Source of the DNA: Actinomycetes bacterium | GTDB lineage: Bacteria; Actinomycetota; Acidimicrobiia; Acidimicrobiales; RAAP-2 | Reading direction: 5' to 3' | Length of the DNA stretch: 10,645 bases | Assembly (NCBI GenBank): GCA_021849765.1 | Contig: JAJZSM010000030.1 | Location: 1-10,645, forward strand | In this document: piece after piece, positions 1 through 6,819 of the stretch | How positions within the stretch are numbered: the first letter of the stretch is position 1 | Layout: each line of letters opens with the position of its first letter | Position numbers and translations under genes: made by a program | Notes under the pieces: generated by a model | What the model was told of the DNA's origin: nothing | Database searches by the model: none | What the model saw: only the letters and a program-made list of their open reading frames with translations

Positions 1-833
1 TGGCGAGGCGAGGGCGGAACGGCGGCCGCGCCACCGTCCTCGAGCACGGCGAGCAGCAGTGCCGTGGAGCCGAGCTTGACGAAGGTCGCGACCTGACTCA
101 TGTTTGCGTCGCCGATGATGACGTGCAAACGGCGGAAGCGTTCCGCGTCGGAGTGCGGCTCGTCGCGCGTGTTGATGATCGGCCGCTTCAAGGTGGTCTC
201 GAGCCCCACGACCTCTTCGAAGAACTCGGCGCGCTGGCTTAGCTGGAACGACGGGGTGTGGCGCACCGCGTCGTCGGTCTCCGCGCCGACCTTGCCCGCG
301 CCGACCACGACCTGGCGCGAGACGAAGTGCGGCACCATCGCGCGCACCACGTCGGAGAAGTCCACCTTGCGGCTCACGAGGTAGTTCTCGTGGGTGCCAT
401 AGGAGTTCCCCTTGCCGTCGGAGTTGTTCTTGTACAGCGTGATCGCATCGAGAGGATCGAGGCCTGCGTTGGCCGCGCTGAGGGCGCGGCGCATCACCTC
501 TTCGCCGGCGATGTCGTAGAGGGTCGCCTCGAGGGGCGTGCGACACTCGGGCGAGGAATATTCGGGGTGGGCGTGATCAACGTAGAGGCGCGCGCCATTA
601 GACAGAACCGTGTTGGCCAGATGAGTCTCGACGATCGGAGCGAACGCGGTCAGTCCCGAGAGCCCCCGCGCGTCAAGGTCGGGCGTCTCGCCCTCGAAGT
701 CCCAGTTGATGCGCGAGGCGCCCTGCTGGGCGTAGGCGTTGACGATGATGCTCGAGGCGAGGATCGGATCCTGGTCGGGACCGCCCGCGATCCCGTACTC
801 GGTCTCGATCCCAAGGACCTTCTCTATCGCCAC
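1..833 (-). CDS. dop: Pup deamidase/depupylase Dop (N-terminal part, cut by left edge)
   Basis: Dop converts Pup-Gln to Pup-Glu and removes Pup from tagged proteins in the cytoplasm. Reading the minus strand from a GTG at 833-831 gives 277 codons with no stop before the edge. Seen: the glutamine-synthetase-like metal motif IETEYG at residues 9-14, YVDHAHPEYS at 84-93 with the candidate catalytic Asp at 86, YKNNSDGKGNSYGTHENYL near 134-152, and INTRDEPHSDAERFRRLHV further on. The YVDHAHPEYS form and the insert before it (about residues 47-70) fit Dop rather than the ligase PafA, which has YLDVGSHPEY and lacks that loop. The start lies 10 nt after the mpa stop, with a weak AGG at 845-843, so co-transcription with mpa is likely. 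An ATT at 839-837 is an unlikely alternative start. About half of the usual ~500 residues are present. Confidence 0.95.
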   Translation of the reverse strand, partial: MAIEKVLGIETEYGIAGGPDQDPILASSIIVNAYAQQGASRINWDFEGETPDLDARGLSGLTAFAPIVETHLANTVLSNGARLYVDHAHPEYSSPECRTPLEATLYDIAGEEVMRRALSAANAGLDPLDAITLYKNNSDGKGNSYGTHENYLVSRKVDFSDVVRAMVPHFVSRQVVVGAGKVGAETDDAVRHTPSFQLSQRAEFFEEVVGLETTLKRPIINTRDEPHSDAERFRRLHVIIGDANMSQVATFVKLGSTALLLAVLEDGGAAAVPPSPR

Positions 834-843
834 GCCAATGGAC

Positions 844-2571
844 CTAGAGATACTGGCCGGTTCCGACGTGCTGAATCGAGCGCCCGCCGTTCACGTTGGC
901 CTCTTCGCGATTGACGAGGGTGCGGATAAAGACGATGCGCTCACCCTTCTTGCCCGAAATGCGAGCCCAGTCATCGGGGTTGGTGGTGTTGGGCAAGTCC
1001 TCGTTCTCGCGGAACTCTTGGCGGATCGACTCGGTGAGGTCCTCAACCCTAAGCCCCCGGCCGTTGCCGGCGATCTCGCGCTTGACCGCAAGCTTCTTCG
1101 CCCGACGAACGACGTTCTCGATCATTGCACCCGAAGCGAAGTCCTTGAAGTACAGCACTTCCTTGTCACCGCCCTGGTAGGTCACCTCGAGGAAGCGGTT
1201 CTCGTCGTCGACGCGATACATCCCGGCCACGGTCTGTTCGATCATCACTGACACCGCCTTGTCGCGGTCTCCCCCACCGAGCTCGCGGACCTGGTGCTCG
1301 TCGATGGGCAGGCCGCGGTGCAGATAGCGCTGGAAGATCGAACTCGCCGCCTCTGCGTCGGGCCGTTCGATCTTGATCTTCACGTCGAGGCGGCCCGGGC
1401 GCAGAATGGCCGGGTCGATGAGGTCCTCGCGGTTGGTCGCACCGATCACGATCACGTCGCGCAGGGACTCCACGCCGTCGATCTCGGCCAGGAGTTGGGG
1501 CACGATGGTCGACTCCATGTCTGAGCTGATTCCCGTGCCGCGCGTACGAAACAGCGAGTCCATCTCGTCGAAGAACACGATGACTGGCACGCCCTCTTCG
1601 GCCTTTTCTCGCGCGCGCTGGAACACCAGGCGGATCTGACGCTCCGTCTCGCCGACGTACTTATTCAGCAGTTCGGGACCCTTGATGTTTAAGAAGTAGG
1701 AGCGAACGTTGCGATTGCCCCTCATCTCGGCGACCTTCGCCGAGAGTGAGTTGGCCACCGCTTTGGCGATCAGCGTCTTGCCGCATCCCGGCGGACCGTA
1801 GAGGAGTATCCCCTTGGGCGCCGGCAGCTCGTAGTCCTGAAAGAGCGCGCGGTGCAAATAGGGCAATTCAACGGCGTCGACAATGGATTCGATCTGTGCG
1901 TCGAGTCCGCCGACGTCGGCGTAGGTGATGTCGGGAACCTCTTCGAGGACGAGCTCTTCAGCCTCCTGGCGCACCAGGCGTTCGGTGAGCAGATTCGAAC
2001 GCAGGTCGAGCAGCACCGCGTCGCCGCTACGCAGGCGCACGTCGGCCAGCGAGTCGGCCATCTCCACCACACGCTCTTCATCAGATCGCCCGTAGATTAG
2101 GACCCGTCGTCCGTCGAGCACCTCCTTGACGGTGACAACCTCACCCTGGCCGTCCGCTTCGCGAACGGCGATGACTGTGAAGGACTCGTTGAGCACCACC
2201 TCGTTACCGCGTGAGACCTCGCGCGGGTCGATGCCCGGGTGCAGGGCGACGCGCATCTTGCGCCCGGAGGCGAAGACGTCGACCGTGCCGTCGTCGTTAA
2301 AGTCGGCGAACGTGCCGTAGACCGCCGGTGGCTGGGTGAGCTTCTCCACCTCGTCGCGAAGGGCGGCAATCTGGTCGCGAGTCTGCTGGATGGTGATGGT
2401 CAACTTTTCGTTGTTCGAACGGGTCTGGGCCAACTGCCCTCGCGACTCAAGGAGTTGCTCCTCGAGCATCTCGATGCGCCGCAGCGCCGCAGCCAAATCA
2501 CCCTCGCGTGATGGGCGCGCGCCCTCAGCGCGGCCCTGGGCGGGGTTCGGAAATCTCTCTGAGCCGTCCAT
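844..2571 (-). CDS. mpa: Proteasome-associated AAA+ ATPase Mpa/ARC
   Basis: This is the hexameric ATPase that binds pupylated proteins, unfolds them and feeds them to the 20S proteasome. The 575 residues show, in order: an N-terminal coiled coil (about 22-80, heptad-like, binds Pup in the family), two OB-fold regions (about 83-205), and the AAA module with Walker A GPPGCGKT at 259-266, Walker [11 protein letters not shown] at 330-339, sensor-1 GATN at 377-380 and RPGR at 391-394. The C-terminus is GQYL, the hydrophobic-Tyr-X tail that docks on the proteasome alpha ring. Length is close to the ~600 of mycobacterial Mpa. The ATG at 2571 is preferred because a TATGGT box lies exactly 6 nt upstream and the coiled coil begins soon after. 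dop follows after 10 nt. Pup and proteasome subunit genes should lie beyond the left edge. Confidence 0.97.
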   Translation of the reverse strand: MDGSERFPNPAQGRAEGARPSREGDLAAALRRIEMLEEQLLESRGQLAQTRSNNEKLTITIQQTRDQIAALRDEVEKLTQPPAVYGTFADFNDDGTVDVFASGRKMRVALHPGIDPREVSRGNEVVLNESFTVIAVREADGQGEVVTVKEVLDGRRVLIYGRSDEERVVEMADSLADVRLRSGDAVLLDLRSNLLTERLVRQEAEELVLEEVPDITYADVGGLDAQIESIVDAVELPYLHRALFQDYELPAPKGILLYGPPGCGKTLIAKAVANSLSAKVAEMRGNRNVRSYFLNIKGPELLNKYVGETERQIRLVFQRAREKAEEGVPVIVFFDEMDSLFRTRGTGISSDMESTIVPQLLAEIDGVESLRDVIVIGATNREDLIDPAILRPGRLDVKIKIERPDAEAASSIFQRYLHRGLPIDEHQVRELGGGDRDKAVSVMIEQTVAGMYRVDDENRFLEVTYQGGDKEVLYFKDFASGAMIENVVRRAKKLAVKREIAGNGRGLRVEDLTESIRQEFRENEDLPNTTNPDDWARISGKKGERIVFIRTLVNREEANVNGGRSIQHVGTGQYL

Positions 2572-2577
2572 GGCTTC

Positions 2578-2603
2578 ACCATAGGTGAGGCCCGAGGGGT
2601 CAA
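2578..2603 (-). promoter_or_regulatory. Putative leaderless promoter of mpa-dop
   Basis: On the minus strand TATGGT (2583-2578) is followed by six bases and then the mpa ATG at 2571, so a start of transcription 7 nt below the box would be the A of the ATG. A TTGACC at 2603-2598 could act as -35, but the 14-nt spacer is short. No Shine-Dalgarno sequence precedes the ATG. This is inference from motif spacing. Confidence 0.4.
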
Positions 2604-2630
2604 GTCGTCAGGAGTGGGGCCGGCGACCGC

Positions 2631-2661
2631 TAAAGTGGCATCTCGGAACGCGCCACGGAGG
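2631..2661 (+). promoter_or_regulatory. Putative -10 box and strong RBS of the ferredoxin gene
   Basis: TAAAGT at 2631-2636 fits a TANNNT -10 element. No good -35 is visible 17 nt above it. GGAGG at 2657-2661 lies 6 nt before the ATG at 2668 and decides that start over the in-frame ATG at 2614, which has no comparable site and would add 18 residues not typical of the family. Unlike the divergent mpa, this gene appears to have a leader. Confidence 0.5.
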
Positions 2662-2667
2662 AAGTTC

Positions 2668-2904
2668 ATGAAAGTTTGGATCGACCAGGACCTGTGCACC
2701 GGCGATGGCCTGTGTGAGGAAATCTGTCCTGCGGTCTTTACGCTTCTCGACGACGGCCTCGCCTACGTGAAGGAAGGCGACGCCGTGCGCAACAACCCCG
2801 GCGGCGCCCAGGGCGTTGCGATCGTGCCCGACGGACTAGAAGACGCCGTGGTCGAGGCCTCCGAAGAGTGCCCCGGCGAGTGCATCTTCATCGAGCGCGA
2901 CTAG
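2668..2904 (+). CDS. Small monocluster ferredoxin with Asp at the second ligand position
   Basis: A 78-residue acidic electron carrier. The motif is C10-x2-D13-x2-C16-x3-C20-P, with the distal Cys at C68 in ECPGEC and an extra Cys at C72. In ordinary [4Fe-4S] ferredoxins position 13 is Cys. In classical [3Fe-4S] actinobacterial ferredoxins position 13 is a non-ligand. An Asp there is known from the Pyrococcus furiosus ferredoxin, where it ligates a cluster that interconverts between 4Fe and 3Fe forms. The gene is monocistronic, diverges from mpa with a 96-bp gap, and meets trmI tail to tail. Redox partners (P450, radical SAM or oxidoreductase) cannot be told from context; FbiC further right is a radical SAM enzyme but is not adjacent. 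Confidence 0.9.
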   Translation: MKVWIDQDLCTGDGLCEEICPAVFTLLDDGLAYVKEGDAVRNNPGGAQGVAIVPDGLEDAVVEASEECPGECIFIERD

Positions 2905-3674
2905 CCCCTTTTCACCAGACGCCGCGCACTGGTGAGGAATCCCGTGTGCGCCACCATGCGGTGGTCCGGACGTACCGAGCGGCGCTCCACGTGCCAGGTT
3001 CGCCGAAGGATCTCGACCGTTTCTTCCAGGCCGAAGGCCGCGTCGCGCAGCGATTCGCGTAGCTGTTGGACCTGATTGATGGTCGGTAGGTAGGCGAGGA
3101 ATATGCCACCAGGACGTAGGGCGGTCTCGGCGTGGGCGACGACGTCCCAGGGCTCGGGCATGTCGAGAATCACCCGATCGAAGTCGCGATGCTCAATTCC
3201 CTGGGTGATGTCGCGGATGTGAATGTCGTAGGCGACGTCGGGACCTAACTGGTCGACGACATTGCGCCGAGCCTGCTCGGCGAAGTCCTCGCGGATCTCG
3301 TAGGCGGTGATCATCGCCCCTGCGCGCAGCAGGGTCATCGAGAGCGCCCCTGAGCCCACCCCGGCTTCGAGCACGCGCATGCCCGGCGCAATATCGGCCT
3401 GCATAAGAATCGCGCCCAGGTCCTTGGGGTAGATGACCTGGGCGCCGCGGGGCATCTTTAACACGACGTCGGACAGCGTCGGGCGCAGGACTAGGAAGCT
3501 GCGCTCCCCCGAACCACTCACGACCGTTCCCTCGCTCACGCCGATCAAGTCGTCGTGCTGGACGATGCCAGCGTGGGTGTGAAACGCCCCCCCCTCGCGC
3601 AGGGTGATCAAGTAGCGCCGATCCTTGGCGTCGATCAGCATGACGCGCTCACCCGGGTGAAGTTCGGCGTTCAT
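2901..3674 (-). CDS. trmI: tRNA (adenine-58-N1)-methyltransferase TrmI
   Basis: This is a SAM-dependent enzyme that makes m1A at position 58 of the tRNA T-loop, usually as a homotetramer. The 257 residues show a small N-terminal beta domain (about 1-70), the YPKD segment at 82-85, SAM motif I VLEAGVGSGALS at 101-112, the acidic ribose-binding region AYEIRED at 124-130, and the catalytic-type LDMPEPW at 170-176 with Asp at 171. The frame stays open up to 3752, but ATG 3674 is chosen. It matches the start of family members (MNAELHPGERVMLID) and overlaps the stop of the upstream small gene as ATGA, so it is probably translationally coupled; no Shine-Dalgarno is seen. Its stop shares CTAG 2901-2904 with the ferredoxin stop. 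trmI near mpa is the arrangement in mycobacteria. An 8-G run crosses codons 27-30. Confidence 0.93.
   Translation of the reverse strand: MNAELHPGERVMLIDAKDRRYLITLREGGAFHTHAGIVQHDDLIGVSEGTVVSGSGERSFLVLRPTLSDVVLKMPRGAQVIYPKDLGAILMQADIAPGMRVLEAGVGSGALSMTLLRAGAMITAYEIREDFAEQARRNVVDQLGPDVAYDIHIRDITQGIEHRDFDRVILDMPEPWDVVAHAETALRPGGIFLAYLPTINQVQQLRESLRDAAFGLEETVEILRRTWHVERRSVRPDHRMVAHTGFLTSARRLVKRG
3587..3594 (-). repeat. G8 homopolymer tract inside trmI
   Basis: Eight consecutive C on the plus strand (G on the coding strand) encode the end of Glu27, Gly28, Gly29 and the start of Ala30 of TrmI. A one-base slip would truncate the enzyme before its SAM domain. Confidence 0.85.
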
Positions 3675-3823
3675 CGCGCGCGACGACTGAGCTTCTGACC
3701 ACGGTGCTCGAGCACGCGCAGCACGCCGATCATGGCCCCAACGACCAGCCACTTCGACGAGCGCTGGCTCAACCCTCGAAGGGTTGCGCTACGCATGGCG
3801 ATACGCGCAAGACGCAGAATCAA
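3671..3823 (-). CDS. ~50-aa single-TM small protein (unrecognised) between the 63-aa gene and trmI
   Basis: This short frame fills what would otherwise be a 145-nt gap. It reads from a TTG at 3823-3821 that overlaps the preceding gene's TGA (TTGA), and ends in a TGA at 3673-3671 that overlaps the trmI ATG (ATGA). The product is 50 residues. It has a basic N-terminus, a hydrophobic stretch SKWLVVGAMIGVLRVL (about residues 24-39) and a basic tail EHRGQKLSRRAR. An internal ATG at 3796-3794 would give 41 residues and keep the membrane segment. The hydrophobic core flanked by Arg/Lys, and the exact overlaps on both sides, support it being real. I do not recognise a family; membrane location is inferred. 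The TTG start has no visible Shine-Dalgarno, so the start is uncertain. Confidence 0.6.
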   Translation of the reverse strand: MILRLARIAMRSATLRGLSQRSSKWLVVGAMIGVLRVLEHRGQKLSRRAR

Positions 3824-4011
3824 CGTCGACGTCGCTTCGCGATTCGACGCCCGCGCAGCCGCCCCCAGAAATAGCCCGTCAGCAGGCCCCCGACACCCAC
3901 CGAGGCGATGGTCGCCGGTTGCTCCGAGGCGTCCTTGATCGGCTCAACCGCCGGCAACAAGGCTCGCAACGAATTTGCCAACTCGCGTCGCGTGGCAGAG
4001 TCGTGACTCAC
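3820..4011 (-). CDS. 63-aa Gly-rich small membrane protein (unrecognised)
   Basis: The GTG start at 4011-4009 overlaps the stop of the holin-like gene (GTGA). The 63 residues comprise a polar N-terminal half (about 1-32), a glycine-rich weakly hydrophobic segment IASVGVGGLLTGYFWGRL (35-52) that could span or dip into the membrane, and a very basic C-terminus ending in AKRRRR. The layout resembles DUF3618-like proteins, which often sit beside holin-X-like genes in actinobacteria, but this copy is shorter and lacks a match I can vouch for. It sits between two other small membrane-protein genes with 4-base overlaps at both ends, so the three are probably made together. Confidence 0.7.
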   Translation of the reverse strand: MSHDSATRRELANSLRALLPAVEPIKDASEQPATIASVGVGGLLTGYFWGRLRGRRIAKRRRR

Positions 4012-4361
4012 GTGGTCTTCTTCAGGCGCCGCTTGGCCTCACCACTGACGATGCGCCAGGCCGTCAGGACGATCACGATCGCCGCGATGACCGCGACGAT
4101 TAAGTACGGCAGCCACGACAGCGAACCGTCGAGGACTGGGAACTCGTCCTGGAGAAAGCGCAGCGCGCCCACCAGAAGCAACAGGGTGCCAAAGCCCACG
4201 AAGACCGAACCGATGGCGCCGTAGAGCGCGTAGCGACCCAGATCCTTTAGGGGCTGGACCGTCTCTTCCTTCACGTAGCGCACGGCCAGAGAGCGAATCT
4301 CGTCGAGGTCACGCTGGAGCGAGGCGCCCTTCATGACCTTGCGCCAGGACGGAAGCTTCAC
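4008..4361 (-). CDS. Holin-X-like (DUF1469/Phage_holin_3_6 type) two-TM membrane protein
   Basis: The 117 residues begin with an amphipathic charged stretch (about 10-43, LQRDLDEIRSLAVRYVKEE). Two membrane helices follow, at about 44-69 (YALYGAIGSVFVGFGTLLLLVGALRFL) in part and 84-103 (LPYLIVAVIAAIVIVLTAW), and the protein ends in a basic tail. This matches the putative Actinobacterial Holin-X family, which despite its name is a common chromosomal protein of unknown function rather than proof of a prophage. The GTG at 4361 begins 9 nt after the thioesterase stop. An internal ATG at 4334 (residue 10) is an alternative start. The stop overlaps the next gene. No phage genes are nearby. Confidence 0.8.
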   Translation of the reverse strand: MKLPSWRKVMKGASLQRDLDEIRSLAVRYVKEETVQPLKDLGRYALYGAIGSVFVGFGTLLLLVGALRFLQDEFPVLDGSLSWLPYLIVAVIAAIVIVLTAWRIVSGEAKRRLKKTT

Positions 4362-4370
4362 GGCCTCAGC

Positions 4371-4769
4371 CTACTCACTGCGCTCCTTGACCAGGTAGCT
4401 CGAACTCGCCATGGCCACGAGGTTGTGTGTGTCATCGGTGATCCGCGCGGCGACGAAGATGACGCTACGACCCTCCTTGGTGGTCGTAGCGGTGCAGGTC
4501 AGTTTGGTGCCGATCAGGACCGGGCGGAGAAACGAAATTTTCATCTCTGCGTTGGCGACGTAGACCTTGCGAGTTCCGACGCTCGACACGGCGCAGGCGC
4601 CCATTGCCGAGTCGGCGAAGGCCCCGAGGAAACCACCCTGGACGAGCCCGGCCGGGTTAGCGAAACGCTCGTCAGCGATCATGGACCAGACGCTCGTGCC
4701 CGGCGAGGTCTTGTCTAGACATGTCAGCCCGAGGGTGAGATCGCAGTTCGGCGGCACCTGGAGTGGCAC
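4371..4769 (-). CDS. PaaI/hotdog-fold acyl-CoA thioesterase
   Basis: A 132-residue single hotdog domain expected to hydrolyse an acyl- or aryl-CoA in the cytoplasm; the substrate cannot be told. The family core is NPAGLVQGGFLGAFADSAMG at about 38-57, where Asp53 falls at the usual acidic catalytic position on the central helix. The common HGG is replaced by QGG (Gln44), a variant seen in other hotdog thioesterases. It is followed by beta strands with EMKISFLRPVLIGTKLTC (about 74-91). The start is a GTG at 4769. A TAGCCT box 6 nt above it and the lack of a Shine-Dalgarno suggest a leaderless message. It heads the minus-strand operon that ends in trmI; no functional link to tRNA methylation is apparent. 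Confidence 0.88.
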   Translation of the reverse strand: MPLQVPPNCDLTLGLTCLDKTSPGTSVWSMIADERFANPAGLVQGGFLGAFADSAMGACAVSSVGTRKVYVANAEMKISFLRPVLIGTKLTCTATTTKEGRSVIFVAARITDDTHNLVAMASSSYLVKERSE

Positions 4770-4775
4770 GACCCG

Positions 4776-4781
4776 AGGCTA
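4776..4781 (-). promoter_or_regulatory. Putative leaderless -10 box of the thioesterase-trmI operon
   Basis: TAGCCT on the minus strand, then six bases, then the GTG at 4769. The spacing is the same as for mpa and fbiC. It lies inside the palindrome GGCTAGCC (4777-4784). No convincing -35 is visible. Confidence 0.35.
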
Positions 4782-4791
4782 GCCCTGGTTC

Positions 4792-4799
4792 GGCCGGCC
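4792..4799. repeat. GGCCGGCC palindrome between divergent promoters
   Basis: A perfect 8-bp palindrome near the middle of the 58-bp gap between the thioesterase gene and tkt, where the -35 regions of both divergent promoters would overlap. It could be an operator or chance in GC-rich DNA. Confidence 0.4.
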
Positions 4800-4814
4800 C
4801 ACGCGGCGAATTGT

Positions 4815-4820
4815 TACTGT
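4815..4820 (+). promoter_or_regulatory. Putative leaderless -10 box of tkt-tal
   Basis: TACTGT is followed by seven bases and the tkt ATG at 4828. No Shine-Dalgarno lies before the ATG, so the transcript probably starts at or next to the start codon. Confidence 0.4.
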
Positions 4821-4827
4821 TCTAGCC

Positions 4828-6819
4828 ATGATCGACGATCTCTATCCCGGTGCGAACGAACTCGAGGGCCGGGCGATCCGTCAGATCGTGGCCCTGGCCA
4901 TGGACGCCCCCGCCGCAGCCAAGTCGGGCCACAGTGGCACAGCCATGGCGCTCGCTCCCCTCGGTGTGACGCTGTTCAACCGCGTGATGCGCCACGACCC
5001 GACCGCGCCGGAGTGGCCCGACAGAGATCGGTTCATTCTCAGCTGTGGGCACGCGTCGATCCTGCAGTACGGGCTCGCCAACGCCTTCGGCTACGACCTG
5101 AACGGCGAGGACCTACGTAGCTTTCGTCAGCCTCACTCGCGCACACCCGGCCACCCCGAACGCGGGCACGCGCCGACGGTGGAGGTGACGACGGGTCCCC
5201 TCGGCCAGGGGGTAGCCAACGGCGTCGGCATGGCGATTGCTGAGCGCGTCTTGCGCGAGGACTACGGCGAGACCCTGGTGAGTCACCGCACCTGGGTGCT
5301 GGCCGGTGACGGCTGCATCGAGGAGGGCATCAGTCACGAGGCGGCGTCGCTCGCGGGCTCACTCGGACTCGATCGACTCACCGTGTTCTACGACGACAAC
5401 CACATCACAATCGACGGACCGACCGAGTTGGCACTGCACGACGACACCGCGATGCGATTTCGCGCCTACGGCTGGCACGTAATCGAACTCGGCGAGTCGG
5501 CCAACCAGCCCGACACCCTCGAGGCCGCGGCCCACGAGGCCATGGCCGAGACCGAGCGGCCCACGCTCGTCATCTTGCGTTCGCACATCGGCTTTCCCGC
5601 GGTGGACATGATGGACCGACGCGAGGCCCACGGCTCGCCCTTCTCGGCCGAGTCGATTTCGGCCGCCAAGACCCTCCTCGGTGTCGTCGACGAGCCCTTT
5701 CACCTGGACCCGACGATCCGTGAGGGTCTGCTCGAGGGATTGGCGTCACGCCGCGAGACGCGCATCGCGTGGTACGAGCGCCTGGCGGCATCGGGTGAGG
5801 CCGGTCGGCGACTGCGTGAGCAGCTCGATTCGAATGGCGCCGCCCACTTCAGCGAACACCCCGTTCCCTTCGAGGGCTCCACCATGGTGGCGACGCGCAA
5901 GGCGCTCCAGCGCGCGATGGACACGTACTTCCCCCAGACTCACGCGATGACGGCGGGTTCGGCCGATCTCACCGACAACACCGGCGTCATCTTGAAAGGC
6001 ACCCGGGCGCAAGGCGTCGCGCACCCCGGAGGTCGTCAGATCCACTACGGCGTGCGCGAGTTCGCCATGGGCGCCATCCTCGTTGGCCAGGCCCACCACG
6101 GCGGCGTGCGTCCGGTCGGCTCGACGTTCTTCGTCTTTAGCGACTACATGCGCCCTGCGATTCGCCTAGCGGCACTGAGTCACGCCAGCGCGCTATTCGT
6201 CTTCACCCACGACTCGGTGGGCGTTGGCGAAGACGGTCCCACCCACCAGCCGGTTGAGCACCTGATGAGCCTGCGCGCGATGCCCCACCTGCACGTGGTG
6301 CGCCCGAGCGATGCAAACGAGACGCTCGACCTTGTGGGCCGCTACCTGTCCAAGGCCCATCCCCCGGCGACGGCGCTCGTCCTCTCGCGCCAGGACGTCG
6401 CGGTCTTTGACGGCGACGACGCCGCGGCGTCGGCCCTGGGAGCCCACCGTGGCGGCTACGTCGTGCGCGAGGACCCCAGTGCCCGCTACACCTTGGTCGG
6501 CACGGGTTCTGAGGTGTCCCAGTGTTTGGCCGCGAACGAGGAGCTTGCCCGACGTGGCGTGGCGACTCGCGTCGTGGCCTTGCCCTGCTGGGAGTGCTTC
6601 GAGGAGCAGAGTGACGCGTACCGCGCGTCGGTACTACGTCGTGATGTCCCCTCGGTCGCCCTCGAGGCCGGCGCCACGCTCGGGTGGTTTCGCTACGTCG
6701 ACCACGCCATCGGTATCGACACTTTCGGACTCTCCGGACCCGCTCCGTACTTGTTTGAGCACTTCGGCCTCAACGCCGATGCCCTGGTGGCCCACGTCAT
6801 GGAGGAGCTACACCAATGA
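4828..6819 (+). CDS. tkt: Transketolase
   Basis: This is a TPP- and Mg-dependent enzyme moving two-carbon ketol units between sugar phosphates in the non-oxidative pentose phosphate pathway. The 663-residue length is normal. Seen: GHSG at 34-37 (usually GHPG), LSCGHAS at 71-77, TTGPLGQG at 121-128, the TPP/Mg motif GDG at 160-162 with Asn191 in YDDN, the second-domain ATRKALQ at 355-361, GSADLTDN at 377-384, YGVREFAMG with catalytic-type Glu411, SDYMRPAIRLAAL, and GEDGPTHQP with His473. The C-terminal domain ends with LFEHFGLNAD. All expected catalytic residues appear present. It overlaps tal by ATGA, so the two are coupled. The usual actinobacterial partners zwf, opcA and pgl do not follow. 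Confidence 0.97.
   Translation: MIDDLYPGANELEGRAIRQIVALAMDAPAAAKSGHSGTAMALAPLGVTLFNRVMRHDPTAPEWPDRDRFILSCGHASILQYGLANAFGYDLNGEDLRSFRQPHSRTPGHPERGHAPTVEVTTGPLGQGVANGVGMAIAERVLREDYGETLVSHRTWVLAGDGCIEEGISHEAASLAGSLGLDRLTVFYDDNHITIDGPTELALHDDTAMRFRAYGWHVIELGESANQPDTLEAAAHEAMAETERPTLVILRSHIGFPAVDMMDRREAHGSPFSAESISAAKTLLGVVDEPFHLDPTIREGLLEGLASRRETRIAWYERLAASGEAGRRLREQLDSNGAAHFSEHPVPFEGSTMVATRKALQRAMDTYFPQTHAMTAGSADLTDNTGVILKGTRAQGVAHPGGRQIHYGVREFAMGAILVGQAHHGGVRPVGSTFFVFSDYMRPAIRLAALSHASALFVFTHDSVGVGEDGPTHQPVEHLMSLRAMPHLHVVRPSDANETLDLVGRYLSKAHPPATALVLSRQDVAVFDGDDAAASALGAHRGGYVVREDPSARYTLVGTGSEVSQCLAANEELARRGVATRVVALPCWECFEEQSDAYRASVLRRDVPSVALEAGATLGWFRYVDHAIGIDTFGLSGPAPYLFEHFGLNADALVAHVMEELHQ
6801..6807 (+). 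promoter_or_regulatory. Shine-Dalgarno of tal inside the tkt 3' end
   Basis: GGAGGAG lies 8 nt before the tal ATG at 6816, within the last codons of tkt. It supports the overlapping ATGA start. Confidence 0.7.

Noticed and set aside
258..914. 218-codon plus-strand frame
   Set aside because: It lies opposite the dop coding frame, whose motifs are unmistakable, and crosses the mpa-dop junction; its product resembles no family I know.
844..2511. Several long plus-strand frames opposite mpa (up to 170 codons)
   Set aside because: They are antisense to a clear mpa, have low-complexity Val/Leu/Asp-rich or Arg/Ser-rich products, and arise from GC-rich codon use; no recognisable domain or RBS.
2901..3062. 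Extra plus-strand gene downstream of ferredoxin (frame 2868-3062)
   Set aside because: Overlaps the end of ferredoxin in another frame and lies opposite trmI; His/Arg-rich shadow product.
3675..3752. N-terminal 26-residue extension of TrmI
   Set aside because: Arg/Ala-rich, not seen in the family, and it would overlap most of the small upstream gene, whereas the ATG at 3674 gives a clean ATGA overlap.
4008..4361. Prophage remnant suggested by the holin-like product
   Set aside because: Holin-X-like proteins are common chromosomal genes; no endolysin, integrase, att-like repeats or change in base composition nearby.
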